Assembly (NCBI GenBank): GCA_037389465.1
Contig: JAZARR010000197.1
Location: 7,713,501 to 7,777,500 of the forward strand
Length of the DNA stretch: 64,000 nt
Direction: 5' to 3'
Source of the DNA: Baylisascaris procyonis
Lineage: Eukaryota > Nematoda > Chromadorea > Rhabditida > Ascarididae
This document shows positions 25,161-38,080 of this stretch, one piece after another (positions within the stretch are counted from its first letter, which is position 1; each line of letters opens with the position of its first letter). The position numbers were made by a program, and so were the translations under genes. Below the pieces are notes generated by a model. It saw only the letters and a list, made by a program, of their open reading frames with translations. It was not told the origin of the DNA and ran no database searches.

Positions 25161-27879
25161 TATATATAGCGATGAAAATGAAAGATGAACATATTCCATA
25201 GTACTGCTCATAATACTCGTCATAAAATTTCGGACATGGCTTTTTCTTTAAGTATCATCACGAATACTCAAATTTCTGGCCTATTATCTCTTTTGAACTA
25301 CCATATCTATCTAAACTCAGTATTGTCCATCTTATTATAATCAAGATGATCTCTCGAGCGGATAATTGTCTGTTAAAGTTATTTAGTTGAAAAATTAAAA
25401 CAAGGACAAGAAAAGTGGAAACGGTTGCTTAGACGACTTCGATATACCACAAAGTAATATGCGGTGGCAACGCGACTTATGAGGGTGCTCTGTATGTTTC
25501 GCAAAGACAACTTCACTGTTTTCTGAAGGAGCAGGAGATCAAGAAATTAAGGGTCATAAAAGCATAGCCATCTTTCCTCTAATAGAAGACTTTATGTTTG
25601 AACATCAAGGAAATGAAAGTCTTAATGCTTTGGTTCACACAAAAACGGCTTAGTGAGGGGAAATGAAAGATGTATGTTTACTCATACTATGTTTGTTGGC
25701 ACTGCCATTCATAAAAGATAATTAATAATTAGCATTTTCCAATTCAACTATGAACAAATGTCAAAACAAGCAATAACTACAATTTACTCTTAAATTACTT
25801 AATGATTCCCACCCCAATCCTAAGAAGAAATGCGTACAAGACTTGTGAGGTATTCCTGATCTTAATGATCTTGTGAGGAATTTTAGCGAAATGTGGTAAG
25901 AGTAAGGGTGAATGGAATCGAATATTCGTGAAAGCACACTTCCCGACAATGTTGAAAATTGAAATCATACGAAAAACAAAACAAGCTGCTTGGAAATGCG
26001 TTTTCCTCATATTTGTGATGGCTCTCATAGGTTAGCAAGAAATAGTAGGATGTGGAAAATAATGAGATCATATGTAGATCACACATTTGTATGGTGACCT
26101 CGGCCAAATCGAAACTGTGACATCCAGTTTATGAATCAGGCATAGTAATCGTTCAGCCCCAGCGTCATCGTTGTTTCTTTTGCTGGCTTCTGAATCAATT
26201 TCTAGTAACTATTTTTGGGAACTAGTATAGTCCGGTCGTTCATAAGGAAAGCCCAACTGAATGACCCATTGAATTTAGAGTCGTAAAAATCGCTACAATA
26301 AGAAATTACATCTGTTCTTTTTCCTGGCTTATAGAAATACTGCTGGAAGCCATCCTTAGTGCCTGCGCAATGAAGTGAAGCCCCACCTAATGATCGTCTT
26401 ACGGGAAGTCACCACACAACGTTTTCCGCCACAGCCTTAAGACCATGGGAATGAGCCGTCGTCGCCGAGAAAGTCCGTTGTTTATGATATCAGCCGGGAT
26501 TAAACTGTCGACCTCATATGTGCAAACCAGATGTATCATGCTATACGATACATTACAGTACCACCGTTGGATTCGCTGACGGATTATCGAGAGGTTCTTG
26601 ACGTTTCGGTTCCAGGATTGTTGCCGAAGGCGGAAAACAACAACGATTGAACGAGATCAAATTTCTATTCTTGCATTTCAGATATCAAAACAAAGTGGAC
26701 TCCAAAAATAAACATTCAAGAAGGACGTTCACCGAAAGATTGATATATCCGTAGCGGAAAAATGAAGCGCTAAAAGTTTCATCTTCAACCTTAATCTTAT
26801 GTATAGTGATCTGCGCCCAATGAAAATTCATGCCTTATTGTTATTTGCTGAAGAACAAAACTTCTTTATGAAAGAGATGAAAACGAATGCGGCTGAAAAA
26901 CAATCGTCGCGGCATATTTGTGCTTCTGACTGCGTTCGAAGTCTTCTTCTTACAACTCTACACTACAAGGCCAACAGGTACTACTGTCTCTAATTCCGAA
27001 AGGGTTCTTGCCAGCAGGTAATATCGGAAGGACAGACCGATCGCTTTTTGTAGGTTGCTCGCACTAGGAACGCCGCTTCCGTTCTTGTGAACTCCGATCA
27101 GTTGAAACCAACCCGAAATCACAACAACTCTGACAATAGATGGAATTGCTGCTGCCGCACACAAGGGTCGTCTGAATAAGGTGGTAGAGGAGAGGAAAAG
27201 TTCCAACTTCCGTACTAAGAGCATTACACATGGAACTCATTGTAATCCCATCTAATTTTTACGAAATGTTCGCGATTTGCACTTGCATTGTCATCAACTC
27301 AATATATTTTTTAACTCACTTTAGCTGCATTAAAATACAACTAACGATCTGTTCCTACAGTTTTCTCCACATTCCGAATATCCCTGTGTTCAGTGTTCTA
27401 GCGCTACGGCTGTCGCGAAGACACACGAGTGAGTTATGGAGCTGCTAGAGATATGAAATTGAAATGCGTCTCAATGCTGCAACTCACGAAACTTTTGGAT
27501 TTGACTTCCTGCTGTAGCGGCTCTATCGTGCCAGTAAATTGGTGATTGCGGTTCATATGGAGACGCAATTCTCCTAGGTTTTCTTAGTATGAGTCGGCTT
27601 TGAATAAATCTTAAAGGAAATTCACCATATCTTGTTCATTGTAAAGTGGAGCAAAACCACGTGGCAACTGACTGCATGTTTAAAAAGTTTTTCGCATAAA
27701 GAACTTCATTGGGATATCCATAGCTTTTGTAGCCTTATTATGTACTTATGACCACCTGAAGCTTAACAGTCGTATTGTAAGGGTCAGCATCCCTTGGCTT
27801 GTCTAAATCCATATCTCCTTGAGGATCTGCACCCTCTATCGAACCGGGCCGAGCAAATTGTGGGACAAAACAAGTGTAA

Positions 27880-28030
27880 AACGCAAACCACACTTATACA
27901 GTAAGGTAACAAGCAAGAAAGACACTACGATAGCTTAAATCGGAGGCACGATCCCGCAGTCGAATTTCACGCTGCCGCCGACCAACTCGCGCAGTCCAGC
28001 GGCCACTTGGCCTTAAGACCAATCTAGAAG
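27880..28030 (-). mobile_element. Possible tRNA-derived SINE fragment
   Basis: On the minus strand a TGGCCGCTGG word followed about 33 bases later by AAATTCGACTGC is spaced like A and B boxes of a tRNA-type promoter. The body is GC-richer than the flanks. No tail or target duplication was found, so this is tentative. Confidence 0.25.
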
Positions 28031-28322
28031 CTGGGATGAATGCATGAACACAACAACCCCTTTTATATTCTTCCGACTCTGCCTTAAACCAGCCTCACGA
28101 CACATGCTGAGCAGTTGCCTGTTCTCCTTGTATGCTGCTCACCTCCTTTGACTTACCTTGCACAGCGTGCTATTCCCACTTGATCTATAGCCGACTGGTC
28201 TGAGTCACAGTATCCTTGCGTTTTTACCATATTACGACAAAGAAATCATTGTTGATTTCCAGTGAGGAATTATTGTTAATTTTCATTTCAAATGTGAACG
28301 AAGCCATATTTATCGAAAACGG

Positions 28323-28328
28323 TTTATT
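28323..28328 (-). terminator. Likely poly(A) signal of receptor B
   Basis: AATAAA on the minus strand, about 436 bases past the stop of receptor B, in a context matching the receptor A 3' flank (19963-19977). Confidence 0.55.
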
Positions 28329-28763
28329 GACAGTAATATAAGACTGTTTGAAAAAGTCACTACTATTGGCCAGTGTAGTGAGAATAAAAATGCATTCTGT
28401 GATAGAACGGTCAGTTGAACGTCGTTCGTGATTCCAATTATTTCATCATAACGAGAGTATCATATATTTGTACTGCACAAAATTCAAGATTATTACAATA
28501 CACTGCTGAAGAGATATTCTACCACAATTGGAGCATCGATGAAAAAGGCGAGCATAAGTGGACACCTTTCGAATACAGATCGATGCATCGGATGTCCAGA
28601 TCCAACAAGAAGTCCCGCATTCTCAAAAGGAGTTAAGCGATCAAATTTCCTAGCCTCCTCTCTTCCTTACCTTCCCGATCTTAACCTCGAGCGTCATTTT
28701 CGATTGCCACTTCATTCTGGCTAATTGAAATTTTCAGATCGCGAATATTCGATGTCAAATGTC

Positions 28764-31700
28764 TCACATGCAGCATTGTTTAACAGGCGTCGACTTCTTG
28801 AATCGTACATTAACGGAATTGCTGGAAGAAGGCATTACTGGAGCTGTCTTTTGTGCTGCTGCTTCTTTCCGGAAGCAGAATAACATTGCTCGAATTCTTC
28901 TACGAAATGGCGAAAGGAAACAAAGAGTTATAAACACTTGTGGAAATGGATGCCAATTGAAGAGGATTGATGCAAACGATGCGTATGGTCCAATTTCCTT
29001 TTGTGAATAAACGAGTGCAAACAAGGTTGCCAATGGTGCAATAATAAAGATGAGAGGTAGAAAGGCCTGAAAACAAAATCAACGTTCAATTAGCTGCGTA
29101 CTATTCAAAAAAAAAAAAAAAAACTGAAGTACTTATAGCACAGAGGGCACAAAACTAAAAGTACCATTCACAAATGAATATTGTTGGATGCAGAGCACTA
29201 CTTGGAGCGCCATCGACTGCAAAGATTATGGCGTCAAGGTTGTATATCTCTCTCCAGATGAGGCTTGGAGAAAGCACGGAGTAGTGCGGAATGCTTCGAT
29301 TTGCCTCGTCGTTGGCGTCGAATCCAGCATATTATTATTCATCACCAGTCGTTCTGTTCTCAGTAGCGCTATCTCAGGATCCATATCCCATGCCTGTGTG
29401 TATGTGTATTCCTGTGTATTTTATTCACTACCTATGCATTCCCGTCCTTACCTCATCGACAGAAATTTGTTTCCCAGAAAGGAGAGAAACTCGGTTAGAC
29501 ATGAATGGAATATCACTTCAAATGTTGCACACCTGTGATAGCATGAGGATCGCCAACTGCTTTTGCAGCCGTTTTGTTTTCACACTTGCATGCACGCTGT
29601 TGAGTTTGGAAAAGATTCGCTTTGACGTAATGATGACTATTAGATATCCACCAAAGACGACTGCTGCCAGTATAATTGCAGATATAGCAGATGTGAACAG
29701 CTGATAAGTGGGCGATTCCGACTCTACTGCCTGAAAGGACGCATGATCGACAAATTCAATCGAAAATGATACTTTATGAATCAGTCGCAGTGAACGATGG
29801 GGAGAACAGAAAGAGGCAGATTTCATCCCTCCTTTCCCCGTCCCCTTCCCATCCCAGCTAACCTAAAAACGCTCAGGCTGAATTTAAAACTTTGTTTGAC
29901 GGTCAACGAAAGGGGTCGCCTCTTCAAACGACAGCCGCCATCTGAATGCGCTTACGTTACGAATTGAAAAAAAAAACACCACTTACTTTGGTGAACTCTC
30001 CATCGAGATGTAAAGTCAATCCTCATCGCAATCTAAGGCCTTACCACTTAGATCGCCATTTTTAGCGCAGTTAAGATCCATCCTCGAAATGGTGTCTCAA
30101 AATGCTGCTGTTCCGTAGAGCAGAAACCTCAGCACACAGTAAGTTCTAGATTTTTTCTTTTTTTTAATTCTCGATAAAATTTCCATGACTATTTTTTTCG
30201 ATTAATTCCATAGCTAAACCGTATTGCTCAAGCGTTGAAGACTTAAATTGCTGATAGCAGTCTCTCAGTTCGGAAATGCCCGAGGGCGGAAGTGTCGTCA
30301 AGCAACCAGCGACTGATCCGAAGAATAGTTTAGAGAGGAAATAGAAGAAGTGAACAGTGATTGCAGTTGATCATAAGAGAACATAATGAAATTACCGCAG
30401 TTTACTATATCTCTATACAAACCTCTTCATTATTTTATATATAGAAGCATAAACTATTACCTTAAATTTGCCGTTACTTCTGCTGGTTGGTTTGTAATAC
30501 TTTGTTTAAAGCGAACTTTGATAAGCAGTCAGATACCATGATATATAAGTGATATGAATTTGTAGTTTAGCTTTGTATATGTTAAGCAGTTCTGTATATC
30601 TATTCAACTCTGCTTTGAACGAGTTCAATCAGTAGGCAATGAAAATTGAAGAAAACACATTTTCTAATCAACAGTGGTATGTAATGAAATTGGAACTCCT
30701 CATACGTTTACATTCGGGTTTACAATCTATGTTTACACTATAAGCTATGAAAGTTCTGTAGAACATATTACAATCGTCTTGAGTAATCACAATCTGCAAC
30801 GGTCTTGCAGTGCACTCACATTGGAATATTAGCGAAATTAATAAAGTACTAGAAAGATCATTGAGATCTATTCTACTTGTATTGATCGTGTCACATTTGA
30901 ATCTTTCTTGTAGAACGAGTACGAAGAACGATGATCAGCAGCATATGTCATATTAATTTTTAGATCCGTATTTTTCACTCGTCAGGGATATAGAGACGAT
31001 CCCCCCTTGTCTGTTCATTCTCCGAAATTCCTCTAGGACAGTCAACAGAACTTTAAATTGATGAACTCGTTATCAGCAGTTCCTTTGCATCATATACTAG
31101 CTAATGCGAAATTAACGATGAGAATATAATTAAAATTATGAAAAAAAATCAATAAAATTTCAAAAACACCCGATTATGCACAACAGTGCCACCGCAGAAA
31201 TTCTTCTCAGACGCCATTTCTTACAATATCTCAAAGCGTATTCAGTGACAAACGTTATGCTAAACGAAGATGTAAAACGTATATGACAAACATATCTCTA
31301 CCATCTGTGAACATGCCGAAGAGAATAGCCTCATAAGAAATAAAAGCGCATTGATCGTGCTCAATATATGAATATCATTCGGAATTGGCCATCTTACCGG
31401 AGTGTAAATATCGCTTGGTACGCCAACAATGAGGACATTTTCCGAGCCAAATATTGCATCAACTGTTTTGTTACGATCAACAGTCCATATAATCGCAGAT
31501 GTTACAGCCGTATAAGCAGACAACGATAATGTCGTTATGGCCAACAGGGCCACACCAACCGGTTTGAATAATTTCTTCAAGCGTACTGCACTAAAATTTG
31601 AGCAGAAATTCCAGGAAATCAGGATGTTTTTTGATAATCGATTCTTTTTAGTTAGATGGACGTCAGTATGAGCGTTTCTTATGACTTGCAAATAGTTCCA

Positions 31701-34044
31701 TTTTAACTTCTCCTCACTCCGTTTATCTTTGACTTCCTTGCCCTATGTTCTTTCTCTCATTCCTCTTCACTTCTCCTTTTCTCCCCTACCCCCTCCCCAT
31801 CCTTTACATCGACGCTTATATTCTTTATTTACTTTCAATGCTTATAAAGTGCACTGAAAACTAGCTTGATCTAAGCAATTTGCGTTGTTCAATTCAAATA
31901 ATGCACATAATTGCAATCATCTATCCATGAGAATTTAATTATTCTAAAACTTTCGCCGTTCAGATTGTGACATTAAAAAAAAATATTTGATGACATACTC
32001 GCAAATCACAGCATATCGATATAGGAATAGAATCGGTAGCAAAAACAGATTGAAAATATAAAGGAAACCATAGAATCCGAATAAAATAACACCGATGAGT
32101 TCATTGAATTTTCCCAATGTGCCCATTGCTATATTTGTATATCCATGTGGTGATTGCGTATTTGCCTGAAATTGTTCCGATTATTTTAGAAAGTGTCTTT
32201 TGTAATTCGAACTGAAATTAAATATTTGAAAAACTCGATAGCATGGTGACATTTCCATATATCATATGATATTTTAGATGAAATTTAAGTTGCGATTGGA
32301 AATTTCAAAGAAATCTGGAATGAGAATCTGTTTACAATATTAACGGAAATGATTCAATATCAATATATTGCATTCTCAATTGGCTTGAAGAGTTAATAAA
32401 GCAATCATAATATCATTACATTATATCGAGAGGAAAACCAGAGATTTCTTAGAATATCAGCAGTTGTATCCGTCAAACACAAATACATCTAATAGTTTGA
32501 TTCCCGCAATATCCATTAATTGCTTTATGACGTTAAATGCCACGCTGCATTTTGTCATAGCTCACTACAGTTCACAGAGAAATAAAGTGTAGCGAGAAAC
32601 ACGTGAGTGGCTTTTAAATAGAGAAAAGCAGGACGCTTAATTCCTCGATAGAAGGAACTTTTGAACATAGCTCATCCACCAGATAGATCAAACGATGGGT
32701 CGAAAACGGGTTAGCGAAAAAGGTTTCGTCAGTTGTACATTGTCCAGTCATCTCTATCAAGAAGGAAACCTGTCATATAACTCAATGATCGTTGCGTGCC
32801 TCAGAAATCTGAAGGTACTGCCACATACAGATGTATTCTGTTAAGCGAAAAAGCTGCTCCGTGAAGCAACGAAAACGCATTTGGGACAGTTTGCATGGCA
32901 GCAAATTTTTTGAAGCATGATGGCGCATGCGCCATGCGGATCCGCTACGCGATGTCACCCTTTCAGAGAGCGATGATAGTCCAGTGTACGTGCCACTGAC
33001 TTACCACCTTTATTGTCCGGTCTTTCAAAATCATTGATATCTGCATTTGATTTGCGAATCTGTGCAAAACAGCCTAGAACTTTCGTTTTTCCCTCACCGC
33101 AATTGCAGATTTTTGCGCGCTCATCAATTTTTATAAGTGGAAGTCGGAAAATTAAAATTATCTGGCGCTTTTTTAAAGACTTGACTTCAAACATATGAAT
33201 CGAGTAGGATCGGCCGATCATTACCTATGAATTAAGTACATCCTAAGAACTGCACCATATTTTCGATCTTTGCACCCTCAACTCATAAGCGCTGACTGCC
33301 ATATCTTCAAATTTACAAGGTGAAAAGAAAATATGGGAAATTTATAGCAATTTGTTGAATCAAATTCAAAATCACTGCTCGGAAGCACTCGATCATCGAA
33401 GAATAGCGACTATCCTTTGGGGATGATGAATTCTACCTCGCTGTGCCAAGAAGGAAAAAACTGCAACTGACGCTCGGATTATTCATGGTGACGAAAAAAA
33501 GCAATAGTTTCTACTGGGCTTTTCAAGAAGTTCCCACCCGGCTTTTCGGGAAAATAGCCAGAAGAACTGCGGGCCTCTCGGATACCGAAAACGAAATGGC
33601 TTTGCGGTGTTTTTTAAATGAATATTTTTAGAACCCAAAACAACAAGCGCACGAAAAAAAATCGAGAAAGGCGCAAAACGGCTGAGATGTTTACCATAAT
33701 CTCTTTCTGGTGAGTCACAAGCAATTTCATTGGCAGAAAAATCAGATCTCATAAACTCCTCCATTAGAAGAAACTCTGCAAATAAATGGTTAATTTCCGC
33801 TGTGACAGTAAATCATTGAATCTAGTTGGTGATGGATCGAAACGTTTCTTACCATATTGATAATTGATAGTATAACACTGTTAAGGATATCATTGACAGC
33901 CTGAACAATAATAATGAAACGATACTCGGAGATTTCTTTGATGCTAGTTGTTACTGATAAGTAAATCACCAACAAATTCGGCGGAACGGTCAATGCTGAC
34001 GTTAAATATGTGTTGATAGTGAGAATAATGCCAAGCATAGACAT
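28764..34044 (-). CDS. Seven-transmembrane chemoreceptor, Str superfamily (receptor B)
   Basis: Exons 34044-33853, 32165-31999, 31590-31398, 29730-29533 and 29066-28764 join in phase to 350 residues. Exons 1-4 have exactly the same lengths and phases as in receptor A, and 58 of the 64 residues in exon 1 are identical to A. Topology and signatures match: PPNLL in TM1, LYRY after TM3, TKRLQKQ before TM6 and SPFRRRI after TM7. The C-terminal tail is about 17 residues longer than in A and serine/lysine-rich; such tails often carry regulatory phosphorylation sites. In TM7 the WQPCPQ of A and C is WHPFPQ here, so the cysteine is lost. The start ATG lies two bases after TTTCAG. Predicted role is ciliary chemosensation; the ligand is unknown. 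Confidence 0.9.
31783..31799 (-). repeat. G-rich tract in receptor B intron 2
   Basis: On the transcribed strand this is three runs of four or five G separated by one or two bases, at the same intron position as the G-runs in receptors A and C. Confidence 0.7.
32640..33650 (+). pseudogene. Conserved antisense-oriented block in receptor B intron 1
   Basis: Homologue of the blocks in receptors A and C. The best-conserved stretches are 32645-32662, 32785-32815 (ATCGTTGCGTGCCTCAGAAA), 32885-32935, 33330-33410 and 33570-33625. An antisense reading gives MIVACLRNL where A has MVVACLSNL, but stops and frame changes interrupt it. No promoter, start or splice signals could be matched. Confidence 0.55.
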
Positions 34045-34048
34045 TCCT
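34045..34048 (-). promoter_or_regulatory. Probable trans-splice acceptor of receptor B
   Basis: TTTCAG followed by GA and the ATG on the minus strand, the same layout as receptor A. The frame stays open upstream of the acceptor, so a longer unspliced N-terminus is formally possible but would add residues not seen in the paralogues. Confidence 0.5.
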
Positions 34049-37000
34049 GAAATAACAAATAAACTGAGAAATATTGCTTTCATCGACCGGATTCGAGATA
34101 TCCAGTGGGCGATAATAAACATCCTTTAAAATCGATCCCAATGAAAGTTTCACAAAAAAACTCAGCCCTCTACAATCCATCAGAAAATGCGAAAAAAAAG
34201 TTCCATATGCTTGAAAATTTTCCACGCGGTCATTGCAGCATATCAAAACTTTGAAAACGACCAGATTCGTTGAAAAGAAAATCACCAGATTGAAATGACC
34301 CTTTCCATTTTGAAATTCTTATTAGTTGAAAAGAAGGTTTATTCTACATATAATAGAAGAATGCTGAAAACATTGCAATATCAGATATTTGCACTGCAAG
34401 TATTGAAGCAATACTTCAATAAAAGCACAATAATAGCAACTGAATAATTCACCAACAAAAGTGTCGCCATAGAGATGCCTAATAAAACTAATGGATCATA
34501 AATATAATGTGCGAGAATTATCACAACATAATAAAAAAAATGAAAGCACGAAACACGATAGAACAGCTGAATATATGAAAGCAAGACGAGTGCTCGAGTA
34601 AAATACATGATAAACTGCGTCGCGCAGTGGAAGCGTCCGGGCATTTAGATGCAAGAGAAATTCAGAATGCGCTCGAAAGCTTCTTTGATTTCTTAGTGAG
34701 TAACAGAGGTTTCCGTCCAATTCAGAGTTAACATGCAATTTGACTTCAAATGTTAACTTCATTAAGGCTTGAATGGGCATTAAGCACCTACTGGAACAGT
34801 GTTGTAATTTAAAAATTGAGTCTTATTATTTGAGCTTGAAATTCTTCCAATAGAAGGGACCCGTGGAATTGTTTTGTTTATTTAGCATTATAAGGGAGAG
34901 CACGGTCAATACAAAAACAAAATATATTCGCATGAGATTCGGCAGTTCCTGTAACTGCTGCTGCACCGACTATTTTCAACAAAAGTAGAACGTTGAAACT
35001 GGCTAAGATCTGGGCTTTCGCAGCTATAAATTAAACAGATGAGGATGTGGGTCTACATGATTGTTTCTTTGGGCATATCGACGTAGTCTATATTTCTTGT
35101 AATTGTTTGGTCTGGGCACATCTCTGTAAATATTTGTGAATTTGAGAACTCTCTAGGCAAAACTTTTTGATTTCATTTACTTTGATTACGTCCAACAGCT
35201 CCTCGCAATCATAAGAAGTGGGGACGCGTGGGCGAAATCGCTCCCCTTGAAGAAGGTTTCTGAGCTTTCTGAGACTACGGAATCTCGCATGCGGTGAACG
35301 ACAGTAGAGCGTCCTCGTGTGGGGGTGAGATGCGGGGGGAGGGGAAGATTTGCGTAGGTCAAAGCAAGCAGCCGACTATTCTCTGAACTCTGGGAAAGAG
35401 TCGTTATTCCAAAAACTAGCCGTACTGAAAGAATTTCTTCTCATTCCAGTGCTCAGCTCAGCTTTTGATCTGCCTCCATTCGTAATGGATTTCGTCCGGC
35501 TAAGGGCCCAGCTTTGGGCCCTTCCGCCTCAATGTGGATACGACGTGATGTTCCAAAAAGCGCTCTTCTTACAACAAACTCATGAGCTTATTTCGCGTTT
35601 TTTTCGGCATTTCCTGAGTCTGTTGAGTGGTAAAGGAAAGTTGGAATGCGCGACATGAAAATTGGGCTTTCAGTCAGAGCTAAGCACAAAATTACCAAAT
35701 TCAATTTCAATAATATAACTATGGGAAATTAGTGGAGAGTGCATATGATAATGGAAAAGTGAGGTGCCAGAGAAGATCATGAAGTTACACATCACAACTT
35801 GTTATGAAATGTTGGATATGCGGACGTAGCAATTATTTTACGCATTATCATTACAGTCAAAAATTTTGGCCTCTTTCCTTTGAAAAAATTCGTTGCATCT
35901 GTTTGATTTCAGTATTGTCCATTCCTGCATAAACATGACACTCTCTGGAGTAGAAGCGTATTGCTGCAAGCTAGCGAACAGGATCCTCTCTAAAGCGCTT
36001 GGTTGGACGACTTCGAAGTACGTCACGGTAGTGTGTGATATGGACGTGATTATATATGATATTTGACTTTCGTGCACAAACGGAATTTAAATACCTCCTG
36101 CCTAAATGAGCAATAGAACAAGCAATAGAAATCACTAAAAGTATTAGCAGATCCTCTCGATAATAGGTTCTGTACTCGAACAACAATAACAAATGAAAGC
36201 CACTGAGCTGTTATTCATATAAAAATGAACTACTGATAGGAAATGAGTGATGTTTACCTGTTCACGGGAAATTAGATTTGCTAGGATTGCTCCGAAAAAA
36301 AAAAGGGTAATCGATGCAACTATCGGCAAACATCAAAACAGGCAATAGTTACAATTTTCAATTAAAATTATGTAGTGGACGGCTTCATAATCAAAGTAGG
36401 CAATTGTCATATGAGAAATATTAATGAAATTTGTAATGAGCTTGACGGAGACGTGACAAAAGTGATAACAAATGTGAAACACTTCCGCGACATTATTTCA
36501 AAACAGAAAACAAAAAAAAATTTCTGAAGCTTATTAGAGGACCTATTTCATAGTGAAATAGTACAAAAAACAAAGCGAATCTCAAAGCTTGTTAGAGGTA
36601 TGTATTTTATGCGTTTTCCTAAACAATCCGATGGTAACAATGAAATCATCAGCAAGAATTATTCGAATGAATGTCATAATACAGCACTCATGTTTTCGCT
36701 TGAACGGTCAACATTACAAGATGATGATAAGTTTGATTTTCCTGGAATTTACAATAATTATGCGCAAAGAAAATTTTTTATTTCCGGTTTATCTGATACA
36801 TCGGTAGACATCAAGACTGCATACTTTCCATTCTTTAGTCTTCTTGTGCAGCATGCTGTGATAGTTTCAACAAAAAGGTTATTTCAGTGAGAAGATCATT
36901 TGAGAGACGAAGATCATTTCGATTTTATTGCACAAATAGAGGATACAAAGAAGGTGAATTAGTAGTTCAGCCTGCTGACTCAGTTATCACAGTTACAAAG

Positions 37001-37479
37001 ACCTCGAAGAGTCATTCGAGCGCTGAGCTGAAATTTGACAACGATCATCGATCCCATCCATCATAGTGTTTGTTTTTCACTGCTGGTAAGCTTGTAGCCC
37101 CACAGCAAGAAATCATGAGCCATGTTCGTGTTCACAACAGTACAGTTCAAATCAGCATACGACGATTCACTGCATCACATCGAATCACTCTGCTTGGCAT
37201 TACATTCATTACAGTGACGCGTACACAGCGTCATCGGCGAGTGTTGCAGCGAATTTATTGGTGAAAGCTTAAAGATGCAGCGATAAAGAAGACGAAAAAA
37301 GACGTCACTCCGAGGCAATTCTATCAATGGCGCTGAAGGAGGAAGCAGACACCAGTACAACAGGCCATACACGCACAGTTGGGATCTGTGAAATGTTTTA
37401 TAATGGACTGTAATCTTCCAAAACTGTCGTTATGACGACCCATTCCGCTGTTGACAAAGAGCTCATATCAGAAATTATG
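34049..37479. other. Region upstream of receptor B
   Basis: The first 60 bases upstream of the acceptor keep an ATCCGGTCGA word shared with receptor A. Farther out no exon is supported. A 102-codon plus-strand frame at 35350-35658 is GC-richer than its surroundings and contains the inverted repeat AAGGGCCCA...TGGGCCCTT (35502-35523), but it shows no recognisable domain or splice partner. Confidence 0.5.
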
Positions 37480-38080
37480 TGGACAGAGCGCAGTCAGCAG
37501 TTAGGCAGCTCAAGGTGATAAGTGGCCAGGAAATCACGACATCTGGCTGGAACATCTAGAAGTCGGGGAGCGGAGGATTTTTGAGGCACTAGCGCCTCAT
37601 TTCAGCAAGCAATGTAAAGAAAAAAAGACCTCTGCTGCATGCAAGAGGTCAAGAACAATGCTCCTAATGAAGAAAGGAGGCATTGAAGACCACGGCAACC
37701 ATCGGCCAATCAGACGCTATCTTAAACATTTACTTACATCATTGAAACGTCTCACCAGAGGCTTCGCTCACAAGTAGAAAGTCAGCTGGGTTTCGGAAAC
37801 CCAATTAATGACGACCATGTATAGGTTGTTGTCAAGTGGAAAATGCAATGAGTTTCATATACGTCTATGTCTTGCATTCAACGATCAGAAGAGAGAATCG
37901 CGTTCGGTACGGAGCAGGCTTTTGCTTAAAGATGGTTTTGGCGCAAATGGCAACGGAACGAATAATATGCAAAGCACCTCTAAGAGATTATATCACTTTC
38001 AAAAGTTTCGTCGCTGTGCGAAATTTGCTGACGTGGTTCAGGAACTGGACCGACGTAAAGGTGAAAGGTGAACGTACATA
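37480..38080 (+). mobile_element. Decayed RTE-type LINE reverse transcriptase
   Basis: Plus-strand fragments in shifting frames follow the order expected for an RTE-clade reverse transcriptase: ALAPHFSKQCKEKK, then SRTMLLMKKGG, then NHRPI, then QLGFRKP, then LCLAFND. These correspond to the region leading into and through the first catalytic block; the aspartate-containing motif is only partly preserved. At least three frame changes and several stops show it is dead. The flanks (37260-37480 and 38080-38330) may be more of the same element. No tail or target duplication was found. Confidence 0.65.

Larger units (their letters stand above)
24813..28322. other. Region between receptor A and receptor B
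   Basis: It contains the conserved upstream block at 25121-25160 and no exon I could join. Parts resemble sequence upstream of receptor B: TCAAAACAAGCAATA near 25761 pairs with TCAAAACAGGCAATA near 36334. From about 26440 to 28250 the sequence is more GC-rich and patchy, consistent with old repeats, including a possible tRNA-like SINE at 27880-28030. Confidence 0.5.

Noticed and set aside
35502..35523. 9-bp inverted repeat around GGGCCC
   Set aside because: Too short and isolated to call a regulatory site or terminator in a eukaryote.
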